Shown here: piece by piece, positions 1 to 9,779 of the stretch | Numbering within the stretch: position 1 is the stretch's first letter | Layout of the letters: every line of letters begins with the position of its first letter | Assembly: GCA_018818595.1 (NCBI GenBank) | Contig: JAHIRM010000037.1 | Span: 1-64,000 of the forward strand | Source: Bacillota bacterium | Lineage (GTDB): Bacteria; Bacillota_I; Bacilli_A; Izemoplasmatales; Hujiaoplasmataceae | Length of the DNA stretch: 64,000 nt | Direction: 5' to 3' | The notes under the pieces: model-generated | What the model was told of the DNA's origin: nothing | The model's database searches: none | The model's input: only the letters and a program-made list of their open reading frames with translations | Program-made: the position numbers and the translations under genes

Positions 1-48
1 AAGGTTGTTCCTTTGGATGTTTATAATAAGAAAAAACACATAAAGTAA
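1..48 (+). CDS. C-terminal end of an unidentified protein (partial)
   Basis: An open frame enters from the left edge and stops with TAA at 46-48, giving the last 15 residues KVVPLDVYNKKKHIK. A rho-independent terminator starts about 20 bp downstream on the same strand, which supports a real gene end here. Too little is present to name the product. It is convergent with the nusG operon. Confidence 0.5.
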   Translation, partial: KVVPLDVYNKKKHIK

Positions 49-68
49 TTTCTTAACTTCATCTTCTT

Positions 69-97
69 AAGCCTACTTCCTGTAGGCTTTTTTGCTT
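69..97 (+). terminator. Rho-independent terminator of the partial + strand gene
   Basis: Perfect 8-bp stem AAGCCTAC / GTAGGCTT with a 5-nt loop, followed on the + strand by a run of T (positions 88-93, then TTTT). Confidence 0.85.
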
Positions 98-142
98 TTG
101 ACTCTTATCTGTTTTTAAAATACAATTTCCTATTAAATAAAG

Positions 143-168
143 AAAAAAGTCGAATTTCTTCGACTTTT
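143..168 (-). terminator. Rho-independent terminator of the nusG operon
   Basis: Ten-bp stem AAAAGTCGAA / TTCGACTTTT with a 4-nt loop; on the minus strand it is followed by a T run. It overlaps the nusG stop codon (167-169). The operon therefore ends at nusG; rplK and rplA, which usually follow nusG, are not here. Confidence 0.85.
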
Positions 169-709
169 AAATAACTTCAATTTCTGCAAAATCTAATTCA
201 ATAGGTGTTTTTCTTCCAAACATATCAACTAGAACCATCACTTGACCTTTTTCGTCATCAATGCTTTCAATGATTCCTACTTGACCTGCGAAAGGCCCTG
301 CGGCAAGTTTAACTTTTTGACCAGGTTTTGCATTTAATTTTTGAACGGATAACAATCCGCATTGTTTCAAGATTGGATTAATTTCATCTGGCAACAAAGG
401 GATTGGTTTCGTTCCGCCTCCGCTACTACCAAGAAATCCAGTTACACCAGGAGTGTTTCGGATGACAAACCATGAATCATCTGTCACAATCATTTCAAGA
501 AATACATATCCTGGAAACATTTTAACCATTTTTTCTTTTAAAGATCCATCTGCTTTTTTTTCAGTTTTTAACTCTTCTGGAATCATCACTTGAAAAATAA
601 GGTTTTCCATTTCCATGGTCTCAATCCGTCTTAAAATATTATCCTTAACCGAATTTTCTTTTCCGGAATACGTTTGTACGATATACCATAAACGTTTATT
701 GTTATCCAT
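167..709 (-). CDS. nusG: Transcription termination/antitermination protein NusG
   Basis: 180 residues, normal for NusG. The N-terminal NGN domain (about 1-115) carries the WYIVQTYSGKE start and the MFPGYVFLEM and RNTPGVTGFLG segments that contact RNA polymerase. The C-terminal KOW domain (about 128-175) shows GPFAGQVGIIESID and GRKTPIELDF. NusG binds elongating RNA polymerase, modulates pausing and termination, and couples transcription to translation. It is the last gene of a rlmB-sigH-rpmG-secE-nusG operon, the order known from Bacillus. Confidence 0.97.
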   Translation of the reverse strand: MDNNKRLWYIVQTYSGKENSVKDNILRRIETMEMENLIFQVMIPEELKTEKKADGSLKEKMVKMFPGYVFLEMIVTDDSWFVIRNTPGVTGFLGSSGGGTKPIPLLPDEINPILKQCGLLSVQKLNAKPGQKVKLAAGPFAGQVGIIESIDDEKGQVMVLVDMFGRKTPIELDFAEIEVI

Positions 710-727
710 CAGTACCGCCTACGACCT

Positions 728-1222
728 TTACAAACTATATAGCCATTTAAATAGTGGGTCAAGAACAAAACCGTATAGCGTAAAAACCACCATTAAAAAG
801 ACCAAAAATCCAAAAACTCGAGTTGTATTTCTTGCAAGTATTTTTCCTGAAGCCCAGCTTACTTTTTTCATTTCTTGAATACTTGGTTTTAAAATTGGAA
901 TGACCAAATAAACAATAACTAATGTGCCTATTAGAATTAAGAAGACTCCTGTAAGAATTCTTTTTAAATCTGTTTCAAAGAAAAAATCGACAAATCCTAT
1001 TCCTGAAGTTCCCAATATAGCGGTTAGATCGACGCTTCCAAATGTGCCCATTACAATATAAATACCATATAAAACAAGTACTGGTGATAAAATGGCTAAA
1101 AGCCAGTTTTCGAAGGCATATTCTTTTTTAAGAATCTCCATCACACGGGATTGTTTTTCTTCAGTGATTACTTTTTTGGGTTTTGCTAATTTGACTTTCT
1201 TTTCTTTCTTGATATCAGCCAT
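728..1222 (-). CDS. secE: Preprotein translocase subunit SecE
   Basis: Identified by the conserved C-terminal SecE segment EMKKVSWASGK followed by a final transmembrane helix (about 135-158) and by its place between rpmG and nusG. SecE clamps SecY in the Sec channel. The protein has 164 residues and three predicted membrane segments (about 41-60, 88-110, 135-158), whereas most Firmicutes SecE proteins have about 60 residues and one helix; this resembles the three-helix enterobacterial form. The N-terminus is Lys-rich. The start ATG has a strong AGGAGG ribosome binding site. Confidence 0.93.
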   Translation of the reverse strand: MADIKKEKKVKLAKPKKVITEEKQSRVMEILKKEYAFENWLLAILSPVLVLYGIYIVMGTFGSVDLTAILGTSGIGFVDFFFETDLKRILTGVFLILIGTLVIVYLVIPILKPSIQEMKKVSWASGKILARNTTRVFGFLVFLMVVFTLYGFVLDPLFKWLYSL

Positions 1223-1231
1223 AATATCCTC

Positions 1232-1378
1232 CTACTTGCTTTCTTTATGTAGCGTGTGCTTTTTGCACTTATTACAATATTTCATTACTTCAAATCTTAC
1301 AATATGATTATTGTCTTTTTTTATTTCATAATTTCTAGATAAACATTCTTGACATATCAAGATAGCTTTATTTTTCAT
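1232..1378 (-). CDS. rpmG: 50S ribosomal protein L33
   Basis: A 48-residue frame beginning MKNKAILICQEC and ending CNKCKKHTLHKESK. The two CxxC pairs mark the zinc-binding form of L33. It lies directly upstream of secE (9 bp gap), the standard rpmG-secE-nusG arrangement. Start is ATG at 1378-1376 with a weak AGTGAG ribosome binding site. Confidence 0.93.
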   Translation of the reverse strand: MKNKAILICQECLSRNYEIKKDNNHIVRFEVMKYCNKCKKHTLHKESK

Positions 1379-1439
1379 TTTATCAACTCACTTGCTTTAT
1401 TAAATGTATCAAAAATTCGTTGAAATGTCAAGAAAATCA

Positions 1440-1979
1440 TTACTCTAAATGCATTTTTAACTTCTGTCTTATCCTGTCAATAGCATTATAGACTTTTTTT
1501 ACTTCACAATTCATAGAATTTGCTGTTTCAATTGTCGATAAGTGTTTTAAAAACTTATTTTCAAAAACCGATTTTTCAAACGTAGAAAACGATTCAAAGA
1601 CTTCTTCCATTTCTTGTTTACAAAAATAGGTTTTTTCAATTTCGTTTACTTCATAATCAAAAAGAACAGGTAATTTTTCATAAATAAATTTGCCATATCT
1701 ATTTCTTGAACGCAAAATTGATATGAAACGATTTTCTAAATTATGCTCAAAATACCGAGTGAAGGATTTATTATAACTTTCATCGAATTGAATAACGGAT
1801 TTGTACAAAATAATGAGTCCTTCTTGAAAACAATCATCGTATTCAATAGCTAGGTTGAATTTTCCAATCTTTTTCGCAATAAATAACTTATACTTTTCAA
1901 CCATCAAATTAAGTGCTTCTTCATGACCTTGTTTAATTAAATTGATGATTTCATAATCATTATAATTGCGAAAATTCAT
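1440..1979 (-). CDS. sigH: Sigma-70 family RNA polymerase sigma factor, SigH-like
   Basis: 179 residues. The N-terminal half matches sigma region 2: DDCFQEGLIILYKSVIQFD aligns with the SigH core-binding helix, followed by SFTRYFEHNLENRFISILRSR for -10 recognition. The C-terminal part (about 125-178) is a region 4 helix-turn-helix (STIETANSMNCEVKKVYNAIDRIRQKL). Its place between rlmB and rpmG is that of Bacillus sigH. In Bacillus SigH controls competence and sporulation entry; no spore genes are visible here, so the regulon is unknown. The sequence is divergent, so the symbol rests largely on synteny. Confidence 0.75.
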   Translation of the reverse strand: MNFRNYNDYEIINLIKQGHEEALNLMVEKYKLFIAKKIGKFNLAIEYDDCFQEGLIILYKSVIQFDESYNKSFTRYFEHNLENRFISILRSRNRYGKFIYEKLPVLFDYEVNEIEKTYFCKQEMEEVFESFSTFEKSVFENKFLKHLSTIETANSMNCEVKKVYNAIDRIRQKLKMHLE

Positions 1980-1982
1980 AAG

Positions 1983-2699
1983 CTATTCCGTTTTTCTTCT
2001 TAAAATATCAAAGATAAGAATGCCTGCAGAAACTGATGCATTAAGCGAATTAATCTTTCCTATCATTGGTATTTTAACATTAAAATCGACATGTTCTTTG
2101 ACTAATTTACTTAATCCTTTTCCTTCACTTCCAATAACCAAACATAGTGGCCTATCAACGAAGATGTCTTGGTAACTTTTTTCTGAATTCACATCAGTTC
2201 CAATAATCCAGAAAGATTTTTTTTTAAGTTTCTCAATGGTCTGATTTAAATTTACAACTTCAATAATTTTAATGTATTCTATAGCACCAGAGGATACCTT
2301 AGCAACTGTTCCAGTAATTTTAACACTTCGATTTTTCGGAATGATAATTCCAGAACACCCTCCCGCTTCTGCGCTACGAATAATAGCTCCAAAATTATGT
2401 GGATCTTCGATTCCGTCAAGCATGATAAAAAAAGGATTCAAAGACAAATCAAGATCTTTCATTACCTCTTCAAGAGAAACTGTTTTATAATCTTCAACTT
2501 CTAAAACAATGCCTTGAGTATTTCCAGAAAATCGTTTTTCAAATTCCTTTTTACTTAAAGTTTCAAACGGAATTTGTTTTCGTTTTACTTCAAGAAATAA
2601 ATCTGATTTTGTGTCATCCATAAAATAGGCTTTGATTATTAATTTATCAGTTTCTAAGATTTCTTTAGCTGGGTTCTTTCCATATATATATACACTCAT
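1983..2699 (-). CDS. rlmB: 23S rRNA (guanosine-2'-O-)-methyltransferase RlmB (SpoU/TrmH family)
   Basis: 238 residues. Has the N-terminal SpoU substrate-binding domain (about 1-75) and the knotted SPOUT methyltransferase domain with the three family motifs: DGIEDPHNFGAIIRSAEAGG, LVIGSEGKGLSKLV and KINSLNASVSAGILIF. It methylates a guanosine 2'-OH in 23S rRNA using S-adenosylmethionine. First gene after a recognisable promoter (2715-2742); three bases separate its stop from the sigma gene start. Bacillus has yacP between rlmB and sigH; that gene is absent here. Confidence 0.92.
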   Translation of the reverse strand: MSVYIYGKNPAKEILETDKLIIKAYFMDDTKSDLFLEVKRKQIPFETLSKKEFEKRFSGNTQGIVLEVEDYKTVSLEEVMKDLDLSLNPFFIMLDGIEDPHNFGAIIRSAEAGGCSGIIIPKNRSVKITGTVAKVSSGAIEYIKIIEVVNLNQTIEKLKKKSFWIIGTDVNSEKSYQDIFVDRPLCLVIGSEGKGLSKLVKEHVDFNVKIPMIGKINSLNASVSAGILIFDILRRKTE

Positions 2700-2714
2700 T
2701 TTATCACCACTTTA

Positions 2715-2742
2715 ATTATATCATATTTGATCTGATATCTAA
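2715..2742 (-). promoter_or_regulatory. Promoter upstream of rlmB
   Basis: On the minus strand a -10 TATAAT (2720-2715) follows a weak -35 TTAGAT (2742-2737) at 16 bp. A GGTGAT ribosome binding site and the rlmB ATG follow about 15 bp later. Confidence 0.6.
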
Positions 2743-2770
2743 CTTGAAAAAATATCCAAATTAGAGACAA

Positions 2771-2800
2771 AAGAACTCATATTTTATCATTAGAGTTCTT
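2771..2800 (-). terminator. Possible weak terminator after mrnC
   Basis: Eight-bp inverted repeat AAGAACTC / GAGTTCTT with a 14-nt loop that includes the mrnC stop; on the minus strand it is followed by TTTTG. The short U-tract makes this uncertain, but the rlmB promoter lies directly downstream. Confidence 0.4.
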
Positions 2801-3163
2801 CAATAATTTCTATACTTCTTTTCATAATTTCTTCAAGTCGATCCCATTCATCTTGTAAGTAAAGATATCCAAGCATTGCTTCAAAACCAGTAGCATGACG
2901 ATAAGTTGTTAAATCAGCATTTTTTGGTTTATGTGTCGAGGACATGTTTCTTCCTCTTTTGTAGACAGCTATTTCTTCCGGATTTAAGAAATCATCTAAA
3001 AGAGAAAATATAGCTTTGGCTTGTCCTGATGCTTGAGTAAACTTGATAGCTTCTTGATGTAATTCATTCACTTTTGTAATTCCTTTATCCAATAAATATC
3101 TTCGAATTTTAAGTTCAAAATAAGCGTCACCAATATAAGCTAGCGTAAGTCCGTTTTGTAAAA

Positions 3164-3167
<4 letters not shown>
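2790..3167 (-). CDS. mrnC: Mini-ribonuclease 3 (Mini-III)
   Basis: 125 residues, the usual size of Mini-III. It contains only an RNase III catalytic domain: LAYIGDAYFELKIRRYL carries the Asp and Glu of the signature, and GFEAMLGYLYL carries a second acidic site residue. No double-stranded RNA-binding domain. In Bacillus the enzyme matures 23S rRNA ends. The start overlaps the cysS stop by ATGA, indicating translational coupling, and the cysS-mrnC order is conserved in Firmicutes. Confidence 0.93.
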
Positions 3168-4501
<1,334 letters not shown>

Positions 4502-4529
4502 GGATTGCACTTCCTTTCCTATGACTATA

Positions 4530-4557
4530 ATTATAGCAAAATTGCTGTTTTTATCAA
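4530..4557 (-). promoter_or_regulatory. Promoter of cysS-mrnC
   Basis: Minus strand -35 TTGATA (4557-4552), 16-bp spacer, -10 TATAAT (4535-4530). Transcription would begin about 20 bp upstream of the TTG start, leaving room for the ribosome binding site. Confidence 0.8.
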
Positions 4558-4642
4558 GCAAAATTGAGTTTTCATTCTAAAACAGAACTGAAGCAATTAT
4601 ATCGTTTTTCTCTTTGTGCATAAAAAAATATAAATACTATGA

Positions 4643-4672
4643 AAAAAAGCACCTTTTAAAAGATGCTTTTTC
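4643..4672 (-). terminator. Terminator of the cold-shock gene
   Basis: Imperfect hairpin AAAAAGCA / TGCTTTTT with an inner TTTT/AAAA helix, flanked by T runs on both strands; it lies just downstream of the csp stop. Confidence 0.7.
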
Positions 4673-4708
4673 TTTTTTTGTTTAACTTACAAGTTGTTTA
4701 TAGTTCGA

Positions 4709-4906
4709 CTATTGTTTTACTATATTTGCAGCTTGAGGGCCTCTAGCTCCATCAACTACGTCAAATTGTACTGCTTGACCGTTTTCTAAAGCTTTGTAAC
4801 CATCGCCTTGGATTGCTGAATAATGTGCGAAAATATCTTTCCCATTTTCATCAGTGATAAATCCATAACCTTTTTCTGCGTTAAACCATTTTACTGTTCC
4901 GTTCAT
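4709..4906 (-). CDS. Cold-shock protein (CspA family)
   Basis: 65 residues, a single cold-shock domain. RNP1 (KGYGFI) and RNP2 (DIFAH) RNA-binding motifs are intact, and the start [13 protein letters not shown] is typical. Acts as a single-stranded nucleic acid binder/RNA chaperone. It is a single-gene unit with its own strong promoter and terminator. Which Csp paralogue it is cannot be said. Confidence 0.96.
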   Translation of the reverse strand: MNGTVKWFNAEKGYGFITDENGKDIFAHYSAIQGDGYKALENGQAVQFDVVDGARGPQAANIVKQ

Positions 4907-4941
4907 TTGTTTCTCCTTAAATTAATTTTGATGCTAAAGGT

Positions 4942-4970
4942 ATTATACCGCGATATCCTATAAATTGCAA
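4942..4970 (-). promoter_or_regulatory. Promoter of the cold-shock gene
   Basis: Minus strand -35 TTGCAA (4970-4965), 17 bp, -10 TATAAT (4947-4942); AAGGAG ribosome binding site follows before the ATG. The 5' leader is short (about 30 nt), unlike the long cold-responsive leader of E. coli cspA. Confidence 0.8.
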
Positions 4971-5017
4971 GTCAAATTTATTTGAATAATGAATGTAGGT
5001 AGAATATCGCCAAAAAA

Positions 5018-6304
5018 CTATAAATTCTCCTCTTCATCGGTAGAATTAGATATCATTTTTTGGGGGTTTTCCTCATCTAAAAAGTCTACATTCTTGATTT
5101 GACTGAACTTAGAATTTATTTTTTCCACTCTTATATTTACACTATCACTTTGTTTCGTTAAGTTTTGAATGTTGCTATTGAGTTTGTTCCACTCACTTCC
5201 AAATTGTTTAAACTCTTTATTTAACATCAACAATTGAAGATTAATTTCATTTGCATATTTGCTTCTTTCGTGATCAATATAAACAGCTTTATAAGAAGAA
5301 AGCAAAGGTATCAATGTTGTTGGTGAAACAATGGTTATATATTTGTTTCTTGCATATTCAATTACATTAGTAAGTTTAGAATGAAGCAAAGCTAATATTC
5401 CATCACTTGCAACAAACATAAGTGCGTAATCAGCTGTAACTCCAGATATAATGTATTTAGAAGAAATATCAGTGATATGTTTTTTTACTTCAGCTCCGAA
5501 GTTTTGAATTAATTTTAATTCATCTTCTTTGGATAATTCTTTGTTATCAAAAAGTTTGGAATAGGATGAAAACGGAAATTTTGAATCAATTGCTATCATT
5601 TTATTTGGTTGTGGCATAAATACAACCGCATCTGCTCTGACGGATTCTTGTTTTCCTCGTTGTTCCTTTATCGTATATTGAGTTTGATATAATTTATCAT
5701 TATCTGCAAACACGCTGTAAAGCAATTGATTTAATTGATATTCTCCAAATGATCCTCTTGCTTGATTGTTTGACAAAATGTTTTGAAGTCCTATCATTTC
5801 ATTTGATAAACTTTCAATTTTCTTTTGTGCGTCATCAATAACTTTTACTCTTTCAGCAATTTGTAAAAACGTTTGATTGGTATCGCTAAATCCTTTGGTA
5901 AGTCTTTCCTCTACTTTTTCATTGATTTTATACATTTTTTGATCAATGGTATCTGTTAAGGATTTAAAATCAACGGTCAATTTTTCATTAATTTTCTCTT
6001 GAAATCCAACCAATTCTTTATTGACATTTAATCGAAATTCAGTGATATTATCTGATGATTTTTGTGAAGTATCTAGTAGTTGATGATTGACTTGTTTGTT
6101 AAATTCAAACATCGATTCAAAAAGCGATTTTGTAATCGTCATTTTTAATTCATCGACCTGCTTGGTAAGCGAATTTTCTAATGCATCTAAATTTGAATTC
6201 ATTGGCGATTCTTTGTGTTTTCTTAAAAAAATGATAAACAGTAATCCCACGGAAACTGCTCCAAAGATTACGCTGATTAATCCTAATATTTCTGGTGTAG
6301 TCAT
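5018..6304 (-). CDS. rmuC: DNA recombination protein RmuC homologue
   Basis: 428 residues. An N-terminal membrane helix (about 8-27) anchors a long coiled-coil region (about 40-180), followed by the RmuC domain (about 185-390) with the family segment RGSFGEYQLNQLL, then RADAVVFMP and IAIDSKFP, which resemble a PD-(D/E)XK nuclease core. E. coli RmuC limits inversion at short inverted repeats; the biochemical role is poorly known. Good AAAGGAG ribosome binding site; 21 bp downstream of cls, likely cotranscribed. Confidence 0.9.
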   Translation of the reverse strand: MTTPEILGLISVIFGAVSVGLLFIIFLRKHKESPMNSNLDALENSLTKQVDELKMTITKSLFESMFEFNKQVNHQLLDTSQKSSDNITEFRLNVNKELVGFQEKINEKLTVDFKSLTDTIDQKMYKINEKVEERLTKGFSDTNQTFLQIAERVKVIDDAQKKIESLSNEMIGLQNILSNNQARGSFGEYQLNQLLYSVFADNDKLYQTQYTIKEQRGKQESVRADAVVFMPQPNKMIAIDSKFPFSSYSKLFDNKELSKEDELKLIQNFGAEVKKHITDISSKYIISGVTADYALMFVASDGILALLHSKLTNVIEYARNKYITIVSPTTLIPLLSSYKAVYIDHERSKYANEINLQLLMLNKEFKQFGSEWNKLNSNIQNLTKQSDSVNIRVEKINSKFSQIKNVDFLDEENPQKMISNSTDEEENL

Positions 6305-6325
6305 AACAATGCTCCTTTAAATGTC

Positions 6326-7846
6326 CTAAAAAATTGGACTGAATAAATTAAATAATCCTTCAATGATTCTTTTTATAAGTCCTCTTTTGTTCCAAACTTC
6401 TAAATCTATTTGATTTGATTTGCTAATATCTTCACTAAAACTATTTACCAATACTTTTACTGCATTATTTGCAAAAATTCCGGTTACTTCAAAATTGAGA
6501 TGAAAACTTCTTGGATCAAAATTAACCGATCCTACTGAGGCTAGTTCATCATCGATAATTAGTATTTTGGAATGAACAAAACAATCGATGTATTCATATA
6601 TTTTTACTCCCATAGTTAAGAGTTGTTCGTAATAAGATTCAGTAGCAAATCCAACAACAAAAAAATCATGTTTTCCTGGTAATAGCAATGAGATTTCAAC
6701 TCCGCTTTTCTTAGCTATTTTAATTGCGGCCATTAATTCTGGCTCGATAATCAAGTAAGGCGTTACTATTTTTATGGATTTTTTTGCTGAAAATATCATT
6801 TTCAAATAAATATCTCTAATCAATCCATTTTCAAAATCCGGTCCAGATTCCACAACAGAAAACAATCCTGGGAAATGTTCGTTTGTTTTATCCATGGGTC
6901 TATCAATGACGTTTCCTGTTATATAATACCAATCTTTGATAAAAACATTTTGTATACTAGTAACTCCATTACCCATCATTAAAATATGAGTATCGCGCCA
7001 AAATCCAAATTTTAAAGATTGGTGGTTGTATTCATCTCCTAAATTGATTCCACCCAAGAATCCAACATAACCATCAATCACAATAGCTTTTCTATGATTT
7101 CTAAAATTAACATTACTATTAAACAGCGATATGCTTTGAGGATCAAAAATCCCTATATGAACCCCGGCTACTTTTAAAGATTTCATATACTTAAAATCAA
7201 GATGTTTGTTACTACCAAAATGGTCATATATTAAATGAACCTTTATACCTTGAAGTGCTTTTTCTTTTAAAACATCTAATACACGTCTTCCAATACAATC
7301 TGTTTTTATGATATAAAATTCCATGAAAATATAATCTTTTGCTTTATTTAACTCTTCAATCAATCTTGGGAAAAAAACATCTCCATTGTTTAATATTTCA
7401 ACAAAGGTGTCGTCTTCATATACTGATCTTCCTGTCGTCTCATGAACAAATCGGAAAATGTCTCCATAGGGGCTTTTTTCATAAGTCGGATTTGTCAGTT
7501 CTTCTAATCCTAAAAAGGCTTTTGAAGAAATTAACGGTCTTGTCTTGAAGAATTTTTTTGTTACAAAATCCCTTGCAAAAATAAAGTAAAGCACTATTCC
7601 TAAGATTGGATTCAACAAGATAATAATAATCCAATAGCTTTTATTGTAAGCATACGTTTGCTTTAAGATAATTTTAATTGCTAGAAAAAGCGCAAAAACT
7701 CCAAAAAAGCCAACGACAACGTATAAAATGATTCGATTAGGTAAAACGCTATTGATTGAAGTGATATAAATGTATTGTAATATTGTAATTGTATATAGAA
7801 ACAATGCAACAATTATCAATGCTACTACCAAAAAGATCCGTTTCAT
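6326..7846 (-). CDS. cls: Cardiolipin synthase (phospholipase D family)
   Basis: 506 residues from the ATG at 7846, which is correctly spaced from GGAGGAG; two ATG codons just upstream in the same frame lie ahead of this site. Membrane helices near the N-terminus (about 3-25, 38-58, 70-90) are followed by two phospholipase D domains, each with an HKD motif: HRKAIVIDG (about 250) and HSKILIIDD (about 425). It condenses two phosphatidylglycerol molecules into cardiolipin. An extended -10 (TGGTAAAAT) about 30 bp upstream may be its promoter. Confidence 0.93.
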   Translation of the reverse strand: MKRIFLVVALIIVALFLYTITILQYIYITSINSVLPNRIILYVVVGFFGVFALFLAIKIILKQTYAYNKSYWIIIILLNPILGIVLYFIFARDFVTKKFFKTRPLISSKAFLGLEELTNPTYEKSPYGDIFRFVHETTGRSVYEDDTFVEILNNGDVFFPRLIEELNKAKDYIFMEFYIIKTDCIGRRVLDVLKEKALQGIKVHLIYDHFGSNKHLDFKYMKSLKVAGVHIGIFDPQSISLFNSNVNFRNHRKAIVIDGYVGFLGGINLGDEYNHQSLKFGFWRDTHILMMGNGVTSIQNVFIKDWYYITGNVIDRPMDKTNEHFPGLFSVVESGPDFENGLIRDIYLKMIFSAKKSIKIVTPYLIIEPELMAAIKIAKKSGVEISLLLPGKHDFFVVGFATESYYEQLLTMGVKIYEYIDCFVHSKILIIDDELASVGSVNFDPRSFHLNFEVTGIFANNAVKVLVNSFSEDISKSNQIDLEVWNKRGLIKRIIEGLFNLFSPIF

Positions 7847-7920
7847 AATCTCCTCCATCATACATTTTCTTACTCTATTTTACCATAAATCTTTCTTTTT
7901 TAATATAACAAGTAAAGAAA

Positions 7921-7946
7921 GAAAAAACGTCTGTTAGAAGACGTTT
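7921..7946 (-). terminator. Terminator of the ABC exporter operon
   Basis: Eight-bp stem AAACGTCT / AGACGTTT, 6-nt loop, then TTTTTTC on the minus strand, directly after the downstream ABC gene. Confidence 0.8.
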
Positions 7947-7970
7947 CTTGTTCGTTTCAAATGAGCGGTT

Positions 7971-9779
7971 CTAGAAAACAATTGGTTGATTTCCTTCAAC
8001 CAAAGAATCATATTGTAATCGGTATAAATTATAATAGTGTCCTTTTTGCTTCAATAATTCTTGATGACTTCCTTCTTCGATAATTTTGCCTTTTTGCATA
8101 ACTAATATTTTATCGACATGTTGAATAGTGGATAATCTATGAGCAACAATTAACATAGTGCCAATATTCATCATCTTTTTTAAAGATTCTTGAATTAGTT
8201 CTTCGGTTTCGGTATCAATGTTCGCAGTTGCTTCATCCAAAATCATTACGGAAGGTTTGTGTACAATCGTTCGTGCAAACGAAAGCAACTGTCTTTGTCC
8301 TGATGAAAAATTATTGCCTCTTTCTCTAACTAATTCATCGTACTTGTTTGGTAACCGGTCAATAAATTTTTCAGCATTTACATATTTACACGCTGAAAGA
8401 ATTTCTGAATCTGTAATGGTTTCATCTCGAAGACGAATATTAGATTCAATGGTACCAGAAAACAAGAAAACATCTTGTAACATTTGGCCAATTTTTGATC
8501 TTAAAGTACCTAGTTTTATTTCTCGAATGTCAATATCATCAATTAAAATTTGACCTTGCTGAATATCATAATTTCTTACAATCAAACTAATAATAGTTGT
8601 TTTGCCTGATCCAGTAGCTCCAACTAAGGCAAGTGTTTCTTTTGGATTGACGACAAAAGATACATCTTTTAAAATCCAATCTCCTTCGTTGTATGCAAAC
8701 CATACGTTCTTAAATTCAATCTTTCCTCTAAGCTCTACAATCTCTTTAGTTGAACTCTTATCTCTTACCGTAGGAAGAGTATCTAAAATCTCAAAAATGC
8801 GCTCTCCTGAGGTAAAAGCGGCTTGTAGGACATCAAATTTTTCGGCCAAGTCTTGAATTGGATTAAAAAACTTTGAAATGTACTGTGTAAACGCAAATAA
8901 CATTCCAAATGTGATTACTCCGGCTATGGTTTGTAAAGATCCAAACCATAAAACAATTATTAAGGCGACGACATATAACATGTACATAAAAGGTCTATAC
9001 AAACTAAATGTAAATGTTTGTCTTAAATAACTTCGATTTAATGTTTTATTTTTTTGTTTAAATTCTTGATATTTTTTTTCTTCTCGATTAAAAATTTGAA
9101 TGAGTTTCATTCCAGAAAGATGTTCGGATAAAAAAGCATTAATCATTGAAACATTTGCTCGAACTTTTCGATAAGCTTGCCTTGAATATTTACGAAAAAC
9201 AAAAGATGCGACAACGATAAATGGTACAACAATTAAGATATAGAGTGTCAGTTTAGCGTCCATAACAAACATAATTACGAACACTCCTACAATTGATATT
9301 ATATTTCGAAATAGATTAATTATAACGTCGGTGTATAACATGTTTAATGTATCTGTATCAGAGGTGACTCTTGTAACAAGTTTTCCGATTGGCACATTAT
9401 TAAATTGAGAAATTGATAAAGATTCTATATGATTAAACACATCTTCTCTAATATTATAAATGATTTTTTGTCCAGTCGTTTGTAATAAAATCGTTTGTTT
9501 ATAAGATACAAATGCCGCAACAATCAAAACGATTAAATATATAACAACTATTAAAATAATTTTAGAAAATTGAATTTGGTCTTCTCCTAAAGCATCTAAT
9601 ACTTCAGATAAAAATAATGGCCCAACTAAATCCAAAGCAACAACTATAATGACGAGTATCGTTGCAATAAATAATTGTTTTAGGAATGGTTTAACATAAA
9701 ATAATAATCGCTTGATAATCGTCCAATCGTTCATTTGACGGTTTGTTAATGTGTCAATATCTAAAAAGGAACGCGCCAT
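7971..9779 (-). CDS. ABC exporter half-transporter, subunit with catalytic Walker B
   Basis: 602 residues: six-helix exporter domain (about 25-330) fused to an ATPase domain (about 345-590). Walker A GATGSGKTT and Walker B VMILDEATAN with the catalytic Glu are normal, H-loop AHRLST is present, but the signature is degenerate (FSSGQRQ instead of LSGGQ). It pairs with the adjacent 9780-11597 product to form a heterodimer of the LmrCD/TM287-288 type. Substrate unknown; multidrug or lipid export are options. The two genes abut without spacing. Confidence 0.9.
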   Translation of the reverse strand: MARSFLDIDTLTNRQMNDWTIIKRLLFYVKPFLKQLFIATILVIIVVALDLVGPLFLSEVLDALGEDQIQFSKIILIVVIYLIVLIVAAFVSYKQTILLQTTGQKIIYNIREDVFNHIESLSISQFNNVPIGKLVTRVTSDTDTLNMLYTDVIINLFRNIISIVGVFVIMFVMDAKLTLYILIVVPFIVVASFVFRKYSRQAYRKVRANVSMINAFLSEHLSGMKLIQIFNREEKKYQEFKQKNKTLNRSYLRQTFTFSLYRPFMYMLYVVALIIVLWFGSLQTIAGVITFGMLFAFTQYISKFFNPIQDLAEKFDVLQAAFTSGERIFEILDTLPTVRDKSSTKEIVELRGKIEFKNVWFAYNEGDWILKDVSFVVNPKETLALVGATGSGKTTIISLIVRNYDIQQGQILIDDIDIREIKLGTLRSKIGQMLQDVFLFSGTIESNIRLRDETITDSEILSACKYVNAEKFIDRLPNKYDELVRERGNNFSSGQRQLLSFARTIVHKPSVMILDEATANIDTETEELIQESLKKMMNIGTMLIVAHRLSTIQHVDKILVMQKGKIIEEGSHQELLKQKGHYYNLYRLQYDSLVEGNQPIVF

